A stretch of 64,000 nt of DNA from Bacillota bacterium (lineage in GTDB: Bacteria > Bacillota > Clostridia > Acetivibrionales > DSM-1351), in assembly GCA_023444055.1 (NCBI GenBank), contig JAEZRV010000018.1, forward strand, positions 37,840 to 101,839, written 5' to 3'. Shown piece after piece: positions 17,307 to 25,892 of the stretch. The position numbers were made by a program, and so were the translations under genes. How positions within the stretch are numbered: the stretch's first letter is position 1; each line of letters starts with the position of its first letter. The notes under the pieces are model-generated. The model worked only from the letters and a program-made list of their open reading frames with translations, made no database searches and was not told the origin of the DNA.

Positions 17307-17966
17307 ATGGGGCTTTTTATAGTTAAGATAATATTAGTATTAGTTTTTGGGTATCTTTTAGGTAGTATAAATACCTCGATAATTGTAGGTAAATGCTATG
17401 GAATTGATATTCGCAATCACGGAAGTGGAAATGCAGGAATGACTAATACCTTAAGGACTCTTGGGAAAGTAGCTGCAGTTCTTGTTATATTAGGAGATAT
17501 ATTAAAGGGAGTTTTAGCATATTTAATTGGTGACTTTATTGTAAATCCTATGGCAATTGAAAGTATTTTTGGAAATCAACTACCTATTGCTGGTGTTGGT
17601 GGTATGGTTGGAGGCATAGCCGCAATTGCTGGTCACAACTGGCCATTATATTTTGGTTTTAAGGGCGGAAAGGGAATTCTAACATCATTTTCTGTTGTTA
17701 TGATGATGGATTGGAAGCTTGGACTGATGCTTTTAGGAGTATTCCTAGTTATTGTCTTAATTACAAGATATGTTTCATTAAGTTCTATTTCTGCATGCGT
17801 AGTATTTCCAATAGCTGCCTTTATAAAAGGAAATGGATTAGTTTTTACAGTGTTTGCTGCAATTTTAGCATTGCTTGCTATATTGAGGCATAAAGCCAAT
17901 ATTAAAAGACTTATTAATGGTACAGAGTCAAAAATTGGAGCTAAGAAAAAGGATGCTGTTAGTTAA
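17307..17966 (+). CDS. plsY: Acyl-phosphate:glycerol-3-phosphate acyltransferase PlsY
   Basis: A membrane enzyme that acylates sn-1 of glycerol-3-phosphate using acyl-phosphate, the first step of phospholipid synthesis. About five hydrophobic segments are visible. The conserved loops GSINTSIIVGK, HGSGNAGMTNTLRTLG, GHNWPLYFGFKGGKG and RYVSLSS match PlsY active-site motifs. The 219-residue length is normal. AGGAGG sits four bases before ATG 17307. gpsA, which makes its substrate glycerol-3-phosphate, follows 55 bases later, so the two form a phospholipid-precursor operon. Confidence 0.96.
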   Translation: MGLFIVKIILVLVFGYLLGSINTSIIVGKCYGIDIRNHGSGNAGMTNTLRTLGKVAAVLVILGDILKGVLAYLIGDFIVNPMAIESIFGNQLPIAGVGGMVGGIAAIAGHNWPLYFGFKGGKGILTSFSVVMMMDWKLGLMLLGVFLVIVLITRYVSLSSISACVVFPIAAFIKGNGLVFTVFAAILALLAILRHKANIKRLINGTESKIGAKKKDAVS

Positions 17967-18021
17967 TAATTATTGTATATGTATTTAAATTATTAGGTAA
18001 TTACTATATTAGGAGGTAAAC

Positions 18022-19020
18022 ATGAATAGAAATGTTGCAGTTATTGGTGCAGGTAGTATGGGTATAGCAATGGCAATTTTACTATCAAAAAACGGTAACA
18101 ATGTTACAGTGTGGTCACCTATGGATGATGAAATAAGCATGCTTAAAGCAAATAGAGAACATGTTACCAGATTGCCTGGGGTTAAAATACCTGACAGTGT
18201 AGAATTTACATCAGATATTGAGAGCGCTGCTAAAAACCGTGATGTTGTGGTATTGGCTGTTCCATCACAAACTACAAGACAAAATTGTAAAACTCTTTCA
18301 AGAATTATTCCTAAAGAAACTGTTGTAGTGACGTGTTCTAAAGGTATTGAAGATAGCTCTTGTAAGTTGCTTTCGGAAATAATGTGTGAGGAGCTTCCAA
18401 ATAACGATATTGCTGTTTTATCAGGACCTAGCCATGCTGAGGAAATTGCAAGAGATATTCCTACAACAGTAGTGGCGGCATCTGAGAAAATACAAGTAGC
18501 GCAATTCTTGCAGGACTTATTTATGACTCCAAATTTCAGAGTATATACTAATACTGATGTCGTTGGTGTTGAATTAGGAGGAGCATTAAAAAATATTATT
18601 GCTCTGTGTGCTGGAATATCCGATGGATTAGGCTATGGAGATAATACTAAGGCAGCTCTGATGACTAGGGGTATAACTGAGATATCTAGACTGGGAGTTG
18701 CAATGGGAGGAAATGCTGATACATTTTCAGGCCTTACAGGAGTTGGAGATTTAATTGTTACTTGTACAAGTATGCATAGTAGAAATAGAAGAGCTGGAAT
18801 ACTAATAGGTAAGGGAAAAAGTGTCCAAGATGCATTAGAAGAAGTAAATATGGTAGTTGAGGGAGTAGCAACTACTAAGCCAGCTTATGAATTAGCTAAA
18901 AAGCTAGGTGTATCTATGCCAATTACCAATGAAGCCTATAGTATTCTATTTGAAGGAAAAGACCCTAAATCTGCAGTCGGTGACTTAATGACAAGAGATA
19001 AAAAGACTGAGATGCAATAG
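18022..19020 (+). CDS. gpsA: Glycerol-3-phosphate dehydrogenase [NAD(P)+]
   Basis: Reduces dihydroxyacetone phosphate to glycerol-3-phosphate for lipid synthesis. The NAD(P)-binding GAGSMGIAMAILL lies at residues 8-20. The GPSHAEEI box, the catalytic-Lys region GGALKNIIALCAGI and the DLIVTCTS / NRRAG signatures are intact. Length 332. AGGAGG precedes the ATG by five bases. It is downstream of plsY and is closed by an intrinsic terminator, after which the sporulation gene spoIVA has its own promoter. Confidence 0.97.
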   Translation: MNRNVAVIGAGSMGIAMAILLSKNGNNVTVWSPMDDEISMLKANREHVTRLPGVKIPDSVEFTSDIESAAKNRDVVVLAVPSQTTRQNCKTLSRIIPKETVVVTCSKGIEDSSCKLLSEIMCEELPNNDIAVLSGPSHAEEIARDIPTTVVAASEKIQVAQFLQDLFMTPNFRVYTNTDVVGVELGGALKNIIALCAGISDGLGYGDNTKAALMTRGITEISRLGVAMGGNADTFSGLTGVGDLIVTCTSMHSRNRRAGILIGKGKSVQDALEEVNMVVEGVATTKPAYELAKKLGVSMPITNEAYSILFEGKDPKSAVGDLMTRDKKTEMQ

Positions 19021-19057
19021 TTGATTTTAGTCAATAAACCACCAAAGAACCATTGCA

Positions 19058-19096
19058 AAAACTCAAGATTGAAAATATCTTGAGTTTTTTATTTTT
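19058..19096 (+). terminator. Intrinsic terminator after gpsA
   Basis: AAAACTCAAGAT (19058-19069) pairs with ATCTTGAGTTTT (19077-19088) around a seven-base loop, followed by a T-rich tail. Confidence 0.92.
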
Positions 19097-19098
19097 TT

Positions 19099-19127
19099 GT
19101 AATAATAACTTTTTTCAAACATATATT
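19099..19127 (+). promoter_or_regulatory. Candidate sigma-E promoter of spoIVA
   Basis: GTAATAAT (19099-19106) and CATATATT (19120-19127) are separated by 13 bases and resemble the sigma-E mother-cell consensus. spoIVA is a known sigma-E gene in Bacillus and clostridia, so position and gene agree. The match is by eye. Confidence 0.55.
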
Positions 19128-19195
19128 TAATATTGAACAAGACAAATATGCATAGTCCCAATTGGGCATGTAGCAATATAGGGGAGGGTTCTAGG

Positions 19196-20674
19196 GTGGA
19201 AAAATTCAATATATACCAGCAAATAGCTGAAAGAACTCAAGGGGATATTTATATAGGTATTGTGGGACCTGTTAGAACTGGAAAATCAACTTTCATAAAA
19301 CGTTTTATGGATTTGTTGGTTATTCCTAATATAGAGAACACATATCAAAAGGAAAGGGCTATAGACGAACTTCCACAAAGCGCTTCTGGAAGGACTATAA
19401 TGACTACTGAACCTAAATTCATCCCCAATGAGGCAGTGGAAATATCTATTGATCAAAATGTACAAATGAAAGTAAGAATGATTGATTGTGTAGGATATAT
19501 GGTAAAGGGTGCTATGGGTCACTTGGAAAATAATGCTCCAAGAATGGTATCTACTCCGTGGTACGACTACCAAATTCCATTTGAGGATGCAGCAGAAATA
19601 GGAACAAGGAAAGTAATAAATGATCATTCGACAATAGGGATAGTTATAACTACAGATGGAAGCGTTTCAGATATTGAAAGAGAAGATTATGTTGATGCTG
19701 AAAAGAGAGTAATAAGTGAGCTCAAGGCGATTAATAAGCCGTTTGTAATGATACTAAACTCAACAAAACCAAGAAATGAAGAAACACTGAAATTGCGTGA
19801 TGAACTTGAACATAAGTATGAAGTTACTGTTCTAGCAATGGATTGTTTACAAATGAGAATTGATGACATAGACTCCATAATGGAAAGAATTCTTCAGGAG
19901 TTCCCAATAACAGAAATTGGCATTAATTACCCTAAGTGGGTTGAAGCGCTTGATGATTCTCATTGGCTGAAAAATGAAATAATTGACTCAATAAAAAGTA
20001 CATTTAAGTCTACAAGCAGAATAAGAGAAATAAAATCTGCTGTGAGTTCATTTGAAGATTATGATTTTATTAAAAAAGTGTCTATTGATAAAGTAAATTT
20101 GGGTGAAGGCACCATATTAATTGATTTGCTGCCTGTAGATGGTTTGTTATATAGGATTCTTAGTGAAGAGTCAGGAATGGAAATTGAGGGAGAGCATAAA
20201 CTAATAAGCTTAATTAAAGACTTGGCAAGAATCAAAAAAGAGTACGATAGGATAGAGTATGCACTCCATGAAGTAAAGGTAAAAGGCTATGGAATGGTTT
20301 CCCCTCAAATGGATGAGCTTACTTTAGAAGAACCTGAAATAATTAAGAATGGTAACAGATATGGAGTTAAGCTGCATGCAAGTGCACCATCTATTCATAT
20401 GATTCGAGCTGACATAGAGACTGAAATAGCTCCAATGGTAGGAACAGAGAAACAATCTGAAGAGCTGGTTTCTTATTTGTTAAAAGATTTTGAAAATGAT
20501 ACTGCTAAGCTCTGGGAATCAAATATATTTGGTAAATCATTGCATGAATTGGTGCAAGAGGGATTGCAGAATAAACTATTCAGAATGCCTGAAGATGCTC
20601 AGATGAAATTGCAAGAGACCTTGCAGAAAATTATTAATGAAGGAAGTGGAGGATTGATCTGCATAATTTTATAA
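19196..20674 (+). CDS. spoIVA: Spore coat morphogenetic ATPase SpoIVA
   Basis: Made in the mother cell during sporulation, SpoIVA polymerises on the forespore surface as the basement layer of the coat and is needed for cortex assembly. The Walker A motif GPVRTGKST lies near residue 24, and DCVGY is the Walker B/sensor region. The C-terminal LICIIL tail matches the anchoring end of the family. The GTG at 19196 is chosen: GGGGAGG lies eight bases upstream, and the resulting 492 residues equal the canonical length. An earlier ATG-like frame from 19133 is not conserved. Its presence shows that the organism forms endospores. Confidence 0.97.
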   Translation: MEKFNIYQQIAERTQGDIYIGIVGPVRTGKSTFIKRFMDLLVIPNIENTYQKERAIDELPQSASGRTIMTTEPKFIPNEAVEISIDQNVQMKVRMIDCVGYMVKGAMGHLENNAPRMVSTPWYDYQIPFEDAAEIGTRKVINDHSTIGIVITTDGSVSDIEREDYVDAEKRVISELKAINKPFVMILNSTKPRNEETLKLRDELEHKYEVTVLAMDCLQMRIDDIDSIMERILQEFPITEIGINYPKWVEALDDSHWLKNEIIDSIKSTFKSTSRIREIKSAVSSFEDYDFIKKVSIDKVNLGEGTILIDLLPVDGLLYRILSEESGMEIEGEHKLISLIKDLARIKKEYDRIEYALHEVKVKGYGMVSPQMDELTLEEPEIIKNGNRYGVKLHASAPSIHMIRADIETEIAPMVGTEKQSEELVSYLLKDFENDTAKLWESNIFGKSLHELVQEGLQNKLFRMPEDAQMKLQETLQKIINEGSGGLICIIL

Positions 20675-20675
20675 G

Positions 20676-20735
20676 ACTCAAACTTCGTACATAAAATCTA
20701 TTGGTGCGGTAGTATATGCAATGCAAAGTTTGAGT
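20676..20735 (-). repeat. Dispersed ~60-bp element, copy 1 (reverse orientation)
   Basis: Inverted ends ACTCAAACTT (20676-20685) and AAGTTTGAGT (20726-20735) enclose ATCTATTGGTGCGGTAGTAT. Read on the minus strand it matches the copy at 56044-56106 over nearly its whole length, including CACCAATAGATTTT and TATGTRCGAAGTTT. It lies right after spoIVA. Confidence 0.75.
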
Positions 20736-20871
20736 TATAGAAATAATAAAGCAGTTATAGCGTGTCTATATCAGCATATGCTATGACTGATTATATAAAA
20801 AGTTAATTTGAAATAGTGTATAAATCATTTTGATGTATATCCCAAAAGTGGCACAACCTAAAAATGGATAA

Positions 20872-20915
20872 AAAAGATGCGGAAGTGATGCACAAGCGCC
20901 AATTCCGCATCTTTT
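20872..20915. terminator. Bidirectional terminator between spoIVA and thiT
   Basis: AAAAGATGCGGAA (20872-20884) and TTCCGCATCTTTT (20903-20915) form a 13-bp perfect stem. A/T-runs on both sides suit both convergent genes. Confidence 0.9.
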
Positions 20916-20920
20916 AATGT

Positions 20921-21463
20921 TTAAATTTTAATAGTAGCAGTACTCCTCTGATCTAAAAATCTTTTTAACGGCTTGTACATGGCACAAACTAGTACTGTTG
21001 ATATAATAAATTCAGGCAACATGTAGCTTCCGTTATAGATAAGTGAGTAAAGATATATGTTCATACCTTCAGCATATATATACCATAAAAAAACTCCTGA
21101 AATATAATGAAAAGTAAATCTCCCAAACATTGCTATAAAAACACTTCCTACCATTGCATATATACTTTTTCTAAATAAACCTGCTAAACCAAGTGCACCG
21201 AATGCAAAAATATAATCAAGAAAAATTCCAAGTGGATGATACGAGAACTTTGTTCCCAATGCGAATTGCAGAAATCCATATACAAAACCCACTAGAATAC
21301 CCGGCTTACTTCCCCATCTTATTGCGAAAATTATAATGGGAATCATACTTCCCAGAGTTATAGAGCCCCCATAGGGTAACTCGTACTTTATGTAACTTAA
21401 TATTTGTGCGAGAGCAATTAGAACTCCTGCTTCTACCAGCATTTTTGTTGACATTTTTTTCAT
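20921..21463 (-). CDS. thiT: Thiamine transporter ThiT (ECF S-component)
   Basis: The membrane substrate-binding subunit of an energy-coupling-factor transporter; it captures thiamine and relies on EcfA/A'/T encoded elsewhere. Six hydrophobic segments are visible. The PYGGSITLGSMIPI stretch and the WYIYAEGMN region match thiamine-binding residues of ThiT. ATG 21463 is chosen (MKKMSTKML): AGGAGG lies seven bases upstream, whereas the longer frame to 21490 has no such site. 180 residues. Its specificity is strongly backed by the TPP riboswitch in its leader. Confidence 0.93.
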   Translation of the reverse strand: MKKMSTKMLVEAGVLIALAQILSYIKYELPYGGSITLGSMIPIIIFAIRWGSKPGILVGFVYGFLQFALGTKFSYHPLGIFLDYIFAFGALGLAGLFRKSIYAMVGSVFIAMFGRFTFHYISGVFLWYIYAEGMNIYLYSLIYNGSYMLPEFIISTVLVCAMYKPLKRFLDQRSTATIKI

Positions 21464-21512
21464 ACTAAATCCTCCTAAAAAATTATTCAAAATAAGAACA
21501 GTTTTTTACAAT

Positions 21513-21547
21513 AAAAAAGCCATACCTGATGAAAAATGTGGTATGAC
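21513..21547 (-). terminator. Riboswitch-controlled terminator of thiT
   Basis: On the minus strand GTCATACC and GGTATGGC pair around a 13-base loop and lead into TTTTTT. It lies between the TPP aptamer and the thiT ribosome site, as expected for transcriptional attenuation. Confidence 0.85.
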
Positions 21548-21559
21548 ATGATATTTATT

Positions 21560-21648
21560 CATTCCTACGCTGGCATTATCCAGATCAGGTATAAGGGTTT
21601 TAAGTAAAACATACTTATCTCAGCCGAATTATTTTCAGCTCCCCGCAT
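21560..21648 (-). promoter_or_regulatory. TPP riboswitch (THI element)
   Basis: On the minus strand the conserved segments appear in order: GGGGAGCTGA, GGCTGAGATAAG, ACCCTTATACCTGATCTGG and ATAATGCCAGCGTAGGAA. These are the hallmark THI-box sequences that bind thiamine pyrophosphate. With the terminator at 21513-21547, high TPP should stop transcription of thiT. Confidence 0.97.
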
Positions 21649-21899
21649 ATTATGCAGTTTTAAAAACATACAGCCAGTAATAACAGCTGTGTTAAATGAA
21701 TTACATAGATTAATTGTTAAATATCGTTAAATTAATATGTTCATTCGCTATTATAACAGCTTGATAAATAAATATCAATAATTTATCAAACTTATATCAA
21801 CGCTTATATCATTTCATTTCCATTCTATTGTTTAATTTCTTTTATTTAATCTATTCAATCTCTATAATTCCCTATAACCATCTTTTTCCAAAAGAAATA

Positions 21900-21913
21900 C
21901 GAACAAATGTTTG
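21900..21913. promoter_or_regulatory. LexA (SOS) box upstream of uvrA
   Basis: CGAACAAATGTTTG fits the Gram-positive LexA operator CGAACRNRYGTTYC except for its last base. It overlaps the -35 region of the likely uvrA promoter, the right position for repression. uvrA is an SOS gene in many Firmicutes. Confidence 0.75.
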
Positions 21914-21938
21914 CAATACCATTTATATTTGATATAAT
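21911..21938 (+). promoter_or_regulatory. Likely uvrA promoter
   Basis: TTGCAA (21911-21916), a 16-base spacer and a perfect TATAAT (21933-21938). The -35 element overlaps the LexA-like box. Confidence 0.6.
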
Positions 21939-22175
21939 ATATGCAAGTTATTTTTAGAGCTAGTATCCGAAACAAAAACTATCTTTCGATATTATTGGAT
22001 ATTTAGCCGGCAGTAATTGACTTTAATATTTTAAAATATAATAACCTTGCTCTATAGGATTTTTATATATCAACAGCACAAATGTAACTGCAAAAATATT
22101 AATTAAAAATGTAGAAAACTGTGTTTGTTAATGATTTTTTATGGGAAAGCTAGGTTAAAATAGAAAGGTACTTTG

Positions 22176-25004
22176 ATGATTAGGGATAATATTTTTATTA
22201 AGGGCGCGCGTGAGCATAATCTCAAAAATGTTGACATTGAGATACCAAGAGACAAATTTGTTGTAATTACTGGATTGAGTGGATCGGGAAAATCTTCCTT
22301 GGCATTTGATACAATTTATGCGGAGGGACAGAGACGGTATGTTGAATCATTATCATCATATGCCAGACAATTTTTAGGACAAATGGAAAAGCCGGATATT
22401 GACTTTATTGATGGATTATCTCCAGCGATAGCTATTGATCAAAAAACCACAAGTAGAAATCCTCGTTCTACTGTAGGAACAGTTACAGAGATACATGATT
22501 ATCTTAGGCTTTTATATGCTAGGATAGGTGTACCTCATTGTCCTAAATGCGGCAAGGAGATTACACAGCAGACTGTTGACCAAATGGTTGACCAGATAAT
22601 GACCTTTGATGAGGATACAAGAATTCAGCTGCTTGCACCAGTTGTTAGAGGTCGAAAAGGTGAATTCCATAAATTAATCGAGGATGCTAAAAAAGGTGGC
22701 TATGTCAGGTTAAGAGTTGATGGTCAGGTGGTTGATATTAATGAAGAAATAGTGTTGGACAAAAATAAAAAGCATTATATAGAAATTGTAGTTGACAGAC
22801 TTATTGTCCGCAAGGATATTCAAAAGAGGCTGGCTGATTCTATTGAAACTGTTTTGCATTTAAGTGGAGGAATAGTAGTTGTAGATGTTATTGGAAAGGA
22901 AGAATTACTTTTAAGTCAAAATTTTGCTTGTGGTGATTGCGGTATAAGCATAGAAGAACTTACTCCAAGAATGTTTTCCTTCAACAATCCATTTGGGGCA
23001 TGTCCTACATGTACAGGACTTGGAAATCTACTGAAAATCGATCCGGACTTGGTTATACCAGATAGATCATTATCACTGGTAGAGGGAGCAATAGTGGTTT
23101 CAGGGTGGAATATTGAAAGTGAAGATGCCTACACCAGAATGATGTTTAATGCTCTTGCCAAGCATTATAAATTTAAGTTGGATACTCCTATTCATAAGCT
23201 TCCTGCAGAAATAATTGATATTATTTTATATGGCACGAAGGGTGAGAAAATAAAGGTTGAATATGAGCGGGAATATGGCAGCGGTTCATACGTGGCTGCT
23301 TTTGAAGGTGTAATAAATGTAATAGAAAGGCGACATAGGGAATCAAATTCTGATAGCATGAAGCAATACTATGAGCAATTTATGAGTAACAATCCATGTC
23401 CAGATTGTAAAGGCTCAAGACTGAAGCCAGAAAGCCTTGCAGTTACCGTATGTGATAAAAATATTCATGAGCTGTCTGCTATGTCGATTGCTGATGCTAG
23501 AGACTTTTTTATCAATATAAATTTAAGCGATAGGCATAAAATGATTGCCAATCAGATTTTAAAAGAAATAAATGCCAGAATAGGTTTTCTTGTTGATGTA
23601 GGCTTAAATTATCTTACATTATCAAGAACAGCAGGAACTCTTTCAGGAGGAGAAGCTCAGCGAATTAGACTTGCTACTCAAATAGGATCAGGTTTGATGG
23701 GTGTTCTCTATATTCTGGATGAACCTAGTATTGGATTGCATCAGAGGGATAATGATAAATTACTGGGTACACTTACAAGGTTAAGGGATTTGGGAAATAC
23801 GTTGATTGTAGTAGAACATGATGAGGAGACTATGCATGCGGCTGATCATATTATTGATATGGGTCCTGGTGCCGGAGTTCATGGCGGTTATGTAATTGCT
23901 GAAGGGCCATTGGACAAAATTCTCAAATGTGAAGAATCTGTTACAGGACAATACCTTAGTGGAAAAAAGGAAATCTCTATTCCAAAAGAGCGGAAAAAGC
24001 CAAATGACAAATGGCTTGAGATTTTAGGAGCTAAGGCTAACAACTTAAAAAACATTGATGCAAAAATTCCCTTAGGGGTTATGACTGCAATTACAGGTGT
24101 GTCAGGTTCTGGTAAGAGTACATTGATAAATGAAATTTTGCATAAAAGCCTGGCAAGTCAATTAAATAGGGCTAAGACAAGACCTGCTGAGCATGATACT
24201 ATAAATGGAGTTAAATATTTGGACAAAGTAATAAATATAGATCAATCTCCTATAGGAAAAACACCTAGATCAAATCCTGCAACATATACAGGAGTTTACG
24301 ATATAATTAGGGAAGTTTATGCTTCAACAACTGAAGCAAAAATGAAGGGATATAAAGCTGGAAGATTTAGTTTTAATGTCAGAGGTGGCAGATGTGAGGC
24401 TTGTAGTGGAGACGGTATAATAAAAATAGAAATGCATTTCTTGCCAGATATATATGTACCTTGTGAGGTTTGTAAAGGCAAAAGATACAACAGAGAAACA
24501 CTAGAGGTCAAGTACAAAGGTAAAAGTATAGCAGATGTCTTGGATATGACAATAGAGGATGCCTTAGAATTCTTTAAAAATATTCCTAGAATTCAAAATA
24601 AACTACAGACATTATTTGATGTAGGACTTGGTTATGTTAAGGTAGGACAGCCGTCAAATACACTTTCAGGAGGAGAGGCGCAAAGGGTAAAACTTGCAAC
24701 TGAGCTTTCAAAGAGAAGTACAGGCAAAACACTTTATATTCTTGATGAGCCTACGACAGGATTACACATTGCTGATGTTCATAGATTAATAGAAATTTTG
24801 CAGCGGCTTGTTGATGCAGGAAACTCTATGGTTATAATTGAGCATAATTTAGATGTTATTAAAACTGCTGATTATATTATAGATTTAGGGCCAGAAGGAG
24901 GAGATAAGGGAGGCAATATTGTTGCTAAAGGAACTCCTGAGGAAGTAGCAAAGGTTAAAGAATCCTATACAGGACAATATTTGAGAAAGTTATTAAAAAA
25001 ATAA
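22176..25004 (+). CDS. uvrA: Excinuclease ABC subunit A
   Basis: The DNA-damage recognition ATPase of nucleotide excision repair; it works with UvrB and UvrC, which are not in this window. Two ABC modules are seen: Walker A GLSGSGKSS near residue 31 with signature LSGGEAQRIRLA, then GVSGSGKST near residue 640 with LSGGEAQRVKLA. Zinc modules are CPKCG...CGDCG in the first half and CEAC...CEVC in the second. About 942 residues, standard. ATG 22176 follows AAAGG by about six bases; the TTG one codon earlier is less likely. SOS control is probable from the upstream operator. Confidence 0.97.
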   Translation: MIRDNIFIKGAREHNLKNVDIEIPRDKFVVITGLSGSGKSSLAFDTIYAEGQRRYVESLSSYARQFLGQMEKPDIDFIDGLSPAIAIDQKTTSRNPRSTVGTVTEIHDYLRLLYARIGVPHCPKCGKEITQQTVDQMVDQIMTFDEDTRIQLLAPVVRGRKGEFHKLIEDAKKGGYVRLRVDGQVVDINEEIVLDKNKKHYIEIVVDRLIVRKDIQKRLADSIETVLHLSGGIVVVDVIGKEELLLSQNFACGDCGISIEELTPRMFSFNNPFGACPTCTGLGNLLKIDPDLVIPDRSLSLVEGAIVVSGWNIESEDAYTRMMFNALAKHYKFKLDTPIHKLPAEIIDIILYGTKGEKIKVEYEREYGSGSYVAAFEGVINVIERRHRESNSDSMKQYYEQFMSNNPCPDCKGSRLKPESLAVTVCDKNIHELSAMSIADARDFFININLSDRHKMIANQILKEINARIGFLVDVGLNYLTLSRTAGTLSGGEAQRIRLATQIGSGLMGVLYILDEPSIGLHQRDNDKLLGTLTRLRDLGNTLIVVEHDEETMHAADHIIDMGPGAGVHGGYVIAEGPLDKILKCEESVTGQYLSGKKEISIPKERKKPNDKWLEILGAKANNLKNIDAKIPLGVMTAITGVSGSGKSTLINEILHKSLASQLNRAKTRPAEHDTINGVKYLDKVINIDQSPIGKTPRSNPATYTGVYDIIREVYASTTEAKMKGYKAGRFSFNVRGGRCEACSGDGIIKIEMHFLPDIYVPCEVCKGKRYNRETLEVKYKGKSIADVLDMTIEDALEFFKNIPRIQNKLQTLFDVGLGYVKVGQPSNTLSGGEAQRVKLATELSKRSTGKTLYILDEPTTGLHIADVHRLIEILQRLVDAGNSMVIIEHNLDVIKTADYIIDLGPEGGDKGGNIVAKGTPEEVAKVKESYTGQYLRKLLKK

Positions 25005-25152
25005 TAATATATGATTTGTAATTAAACGGAAACAGGTGGTTGGAAGTAACTTCCGAAATATGGCAAAGCTTATGAATATATGCCGGAAATGCTTCCTATC
25101 GTTCAGTAAGCCTTACTATAGATTAATAAAAACTTTTTTACTACAATTCTTT

Positions 25153-25169
25153 TGTTAATTTTGTGTTAA
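25153..25169 (-). promoter_or_regulatory. Pho-box-like direct repeat upstream of pit operon 1
   Basis: TGTTAA (25153-25158), five bases, TGTTAA (25164-25169). On the other strand this is TTAACA-N5-TTAACA, the arrangement of PhoP boxes in Firmicutes. Weaker partners occur downstream (TGTAAA at 25185). The same element, with the same spacing to the promoter, precedes pit operon 2. Confidence 0.7.
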
Positions 25170-25195
25170 GTACCTTTAATTGTATGTAAAGTATG

Positions 25196-25224
25196 TTGTA
25201 AAAAAACAAACAATACTTTATGAT
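25196..25224 (+). promoter_or_regulatory. Promoter of pit operon 1
   Basis: TTGTAA (25196-25201), 17-base spacer, TATGAT (25219-25224). The weak -35 fits an activated promoter, with the Pho-type repeats lying just upstream. Confidence 0.6.
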
Positions 25225-25268
25225 GGTGGAGTGATTTTGTCCAATTTTATAGAAAGAAGGTATTGTTA

Positions 25269-25892
25269 ATGTTTAGGCCAACATCTAAAGAAGAGCGTTT
25301 TTTTGATTATTTTATTGAGACAAGTGAGATTATTTGCAAGGCAGCTAGTTTGTTAAATGACTTAACAAACAATTATGTTAATGTTAATGAAAAAATTAAA
25401 AGTATTGAAGATGCAGAACACGCTTGTGACACTATTGTGCATAAAATTTTAAATGAATTAAACAAATCATTTATTACACCTATTGACAGAGAAGATATTT
25501 ACTTAATTGCAAGAGAGCTTGATAATATCACAGATGATATTGAAGCAGCAGCTCAGAGATTTAGTATGTTCAATGTAAAGGAAGTTAGACCAGAGGCAAT
25601 AGTTCTTTCTAATTTAATAGTAAACGCAACAAATGAGCTAAAAAATGTAATAATCGAAATGAAAAGTATGAAGAAAAGTAAGAATCTTAATGACAAAATA
25701 ATTCAAGTAAATAATATTGAGGATGAAGCAGATTCAGCATTTAGAGATGCTATGACAAACTTGTTTTTAGCTGAACAGGATGCAATTGAGGTAATAAAAT
25801 GGAAAGAAATAATTGATTTCTTTGAAAATACAATTGATGCTTGTGAAGATGTAGCAAATATAATAGAAGGGGTTGTTATGAAGCATGCTTAG
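25269..25892 (+). CDS. DUF47/PhoU-like Pit accessory protein, copy 1
   Basis: A PhoU-fold helical protein that typically accompanies Pit transporters and is thought to regulate them. The DAEHACDTIVHKILNELNKS and PIDREDIYLIARELDNITDD stretches are characteristic. 207 residues. ATG 25269 (MFRPTSKEER) has AAGAAGG about nine bases upstream; the frame could begin two codons earlier at a TTG, which is less likely. It overlaps the start of pit by eight bases, indicating translational coupling. By eye it differs from the second copy (27265-27888) at only about 11 positions. Confidence 0.92.
   Translation: MFRPTSKEERFFDYFIETSEIICKAASLLNDLTNNYVNVNEKIKSIEDAEHACDTIVHKILNELNKSFITPIDREDIYLIARELDNITDDIEAAAQRFSMFNVKEVRPEAIVLSNLIVNATNELKNVIIEMKSMKKSKNLNDKIIQVNNIEDEADSAFRDAMTNLFLAEQDAIEVIKWKEIIDFFENTIDACEDVANIIEGVVMKHA

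Larger units (their letters stand above)
21649..22175. other. Intergenic region between thiT leader and uvrA
   Basis: No gene is seen. It must contain the minus-strand promoter of thiT, which I could not fix. It also contains a LexA-like box and promoter of uvrA near 21900-21938. The uvrA leader would be about 230 bases long. Confidence 0.5.

Noticed and set aside
17633..17899. Open frames on both strands inside plsY
   Set aside because: Shadows of a membrane protein gene with intact family motifs.
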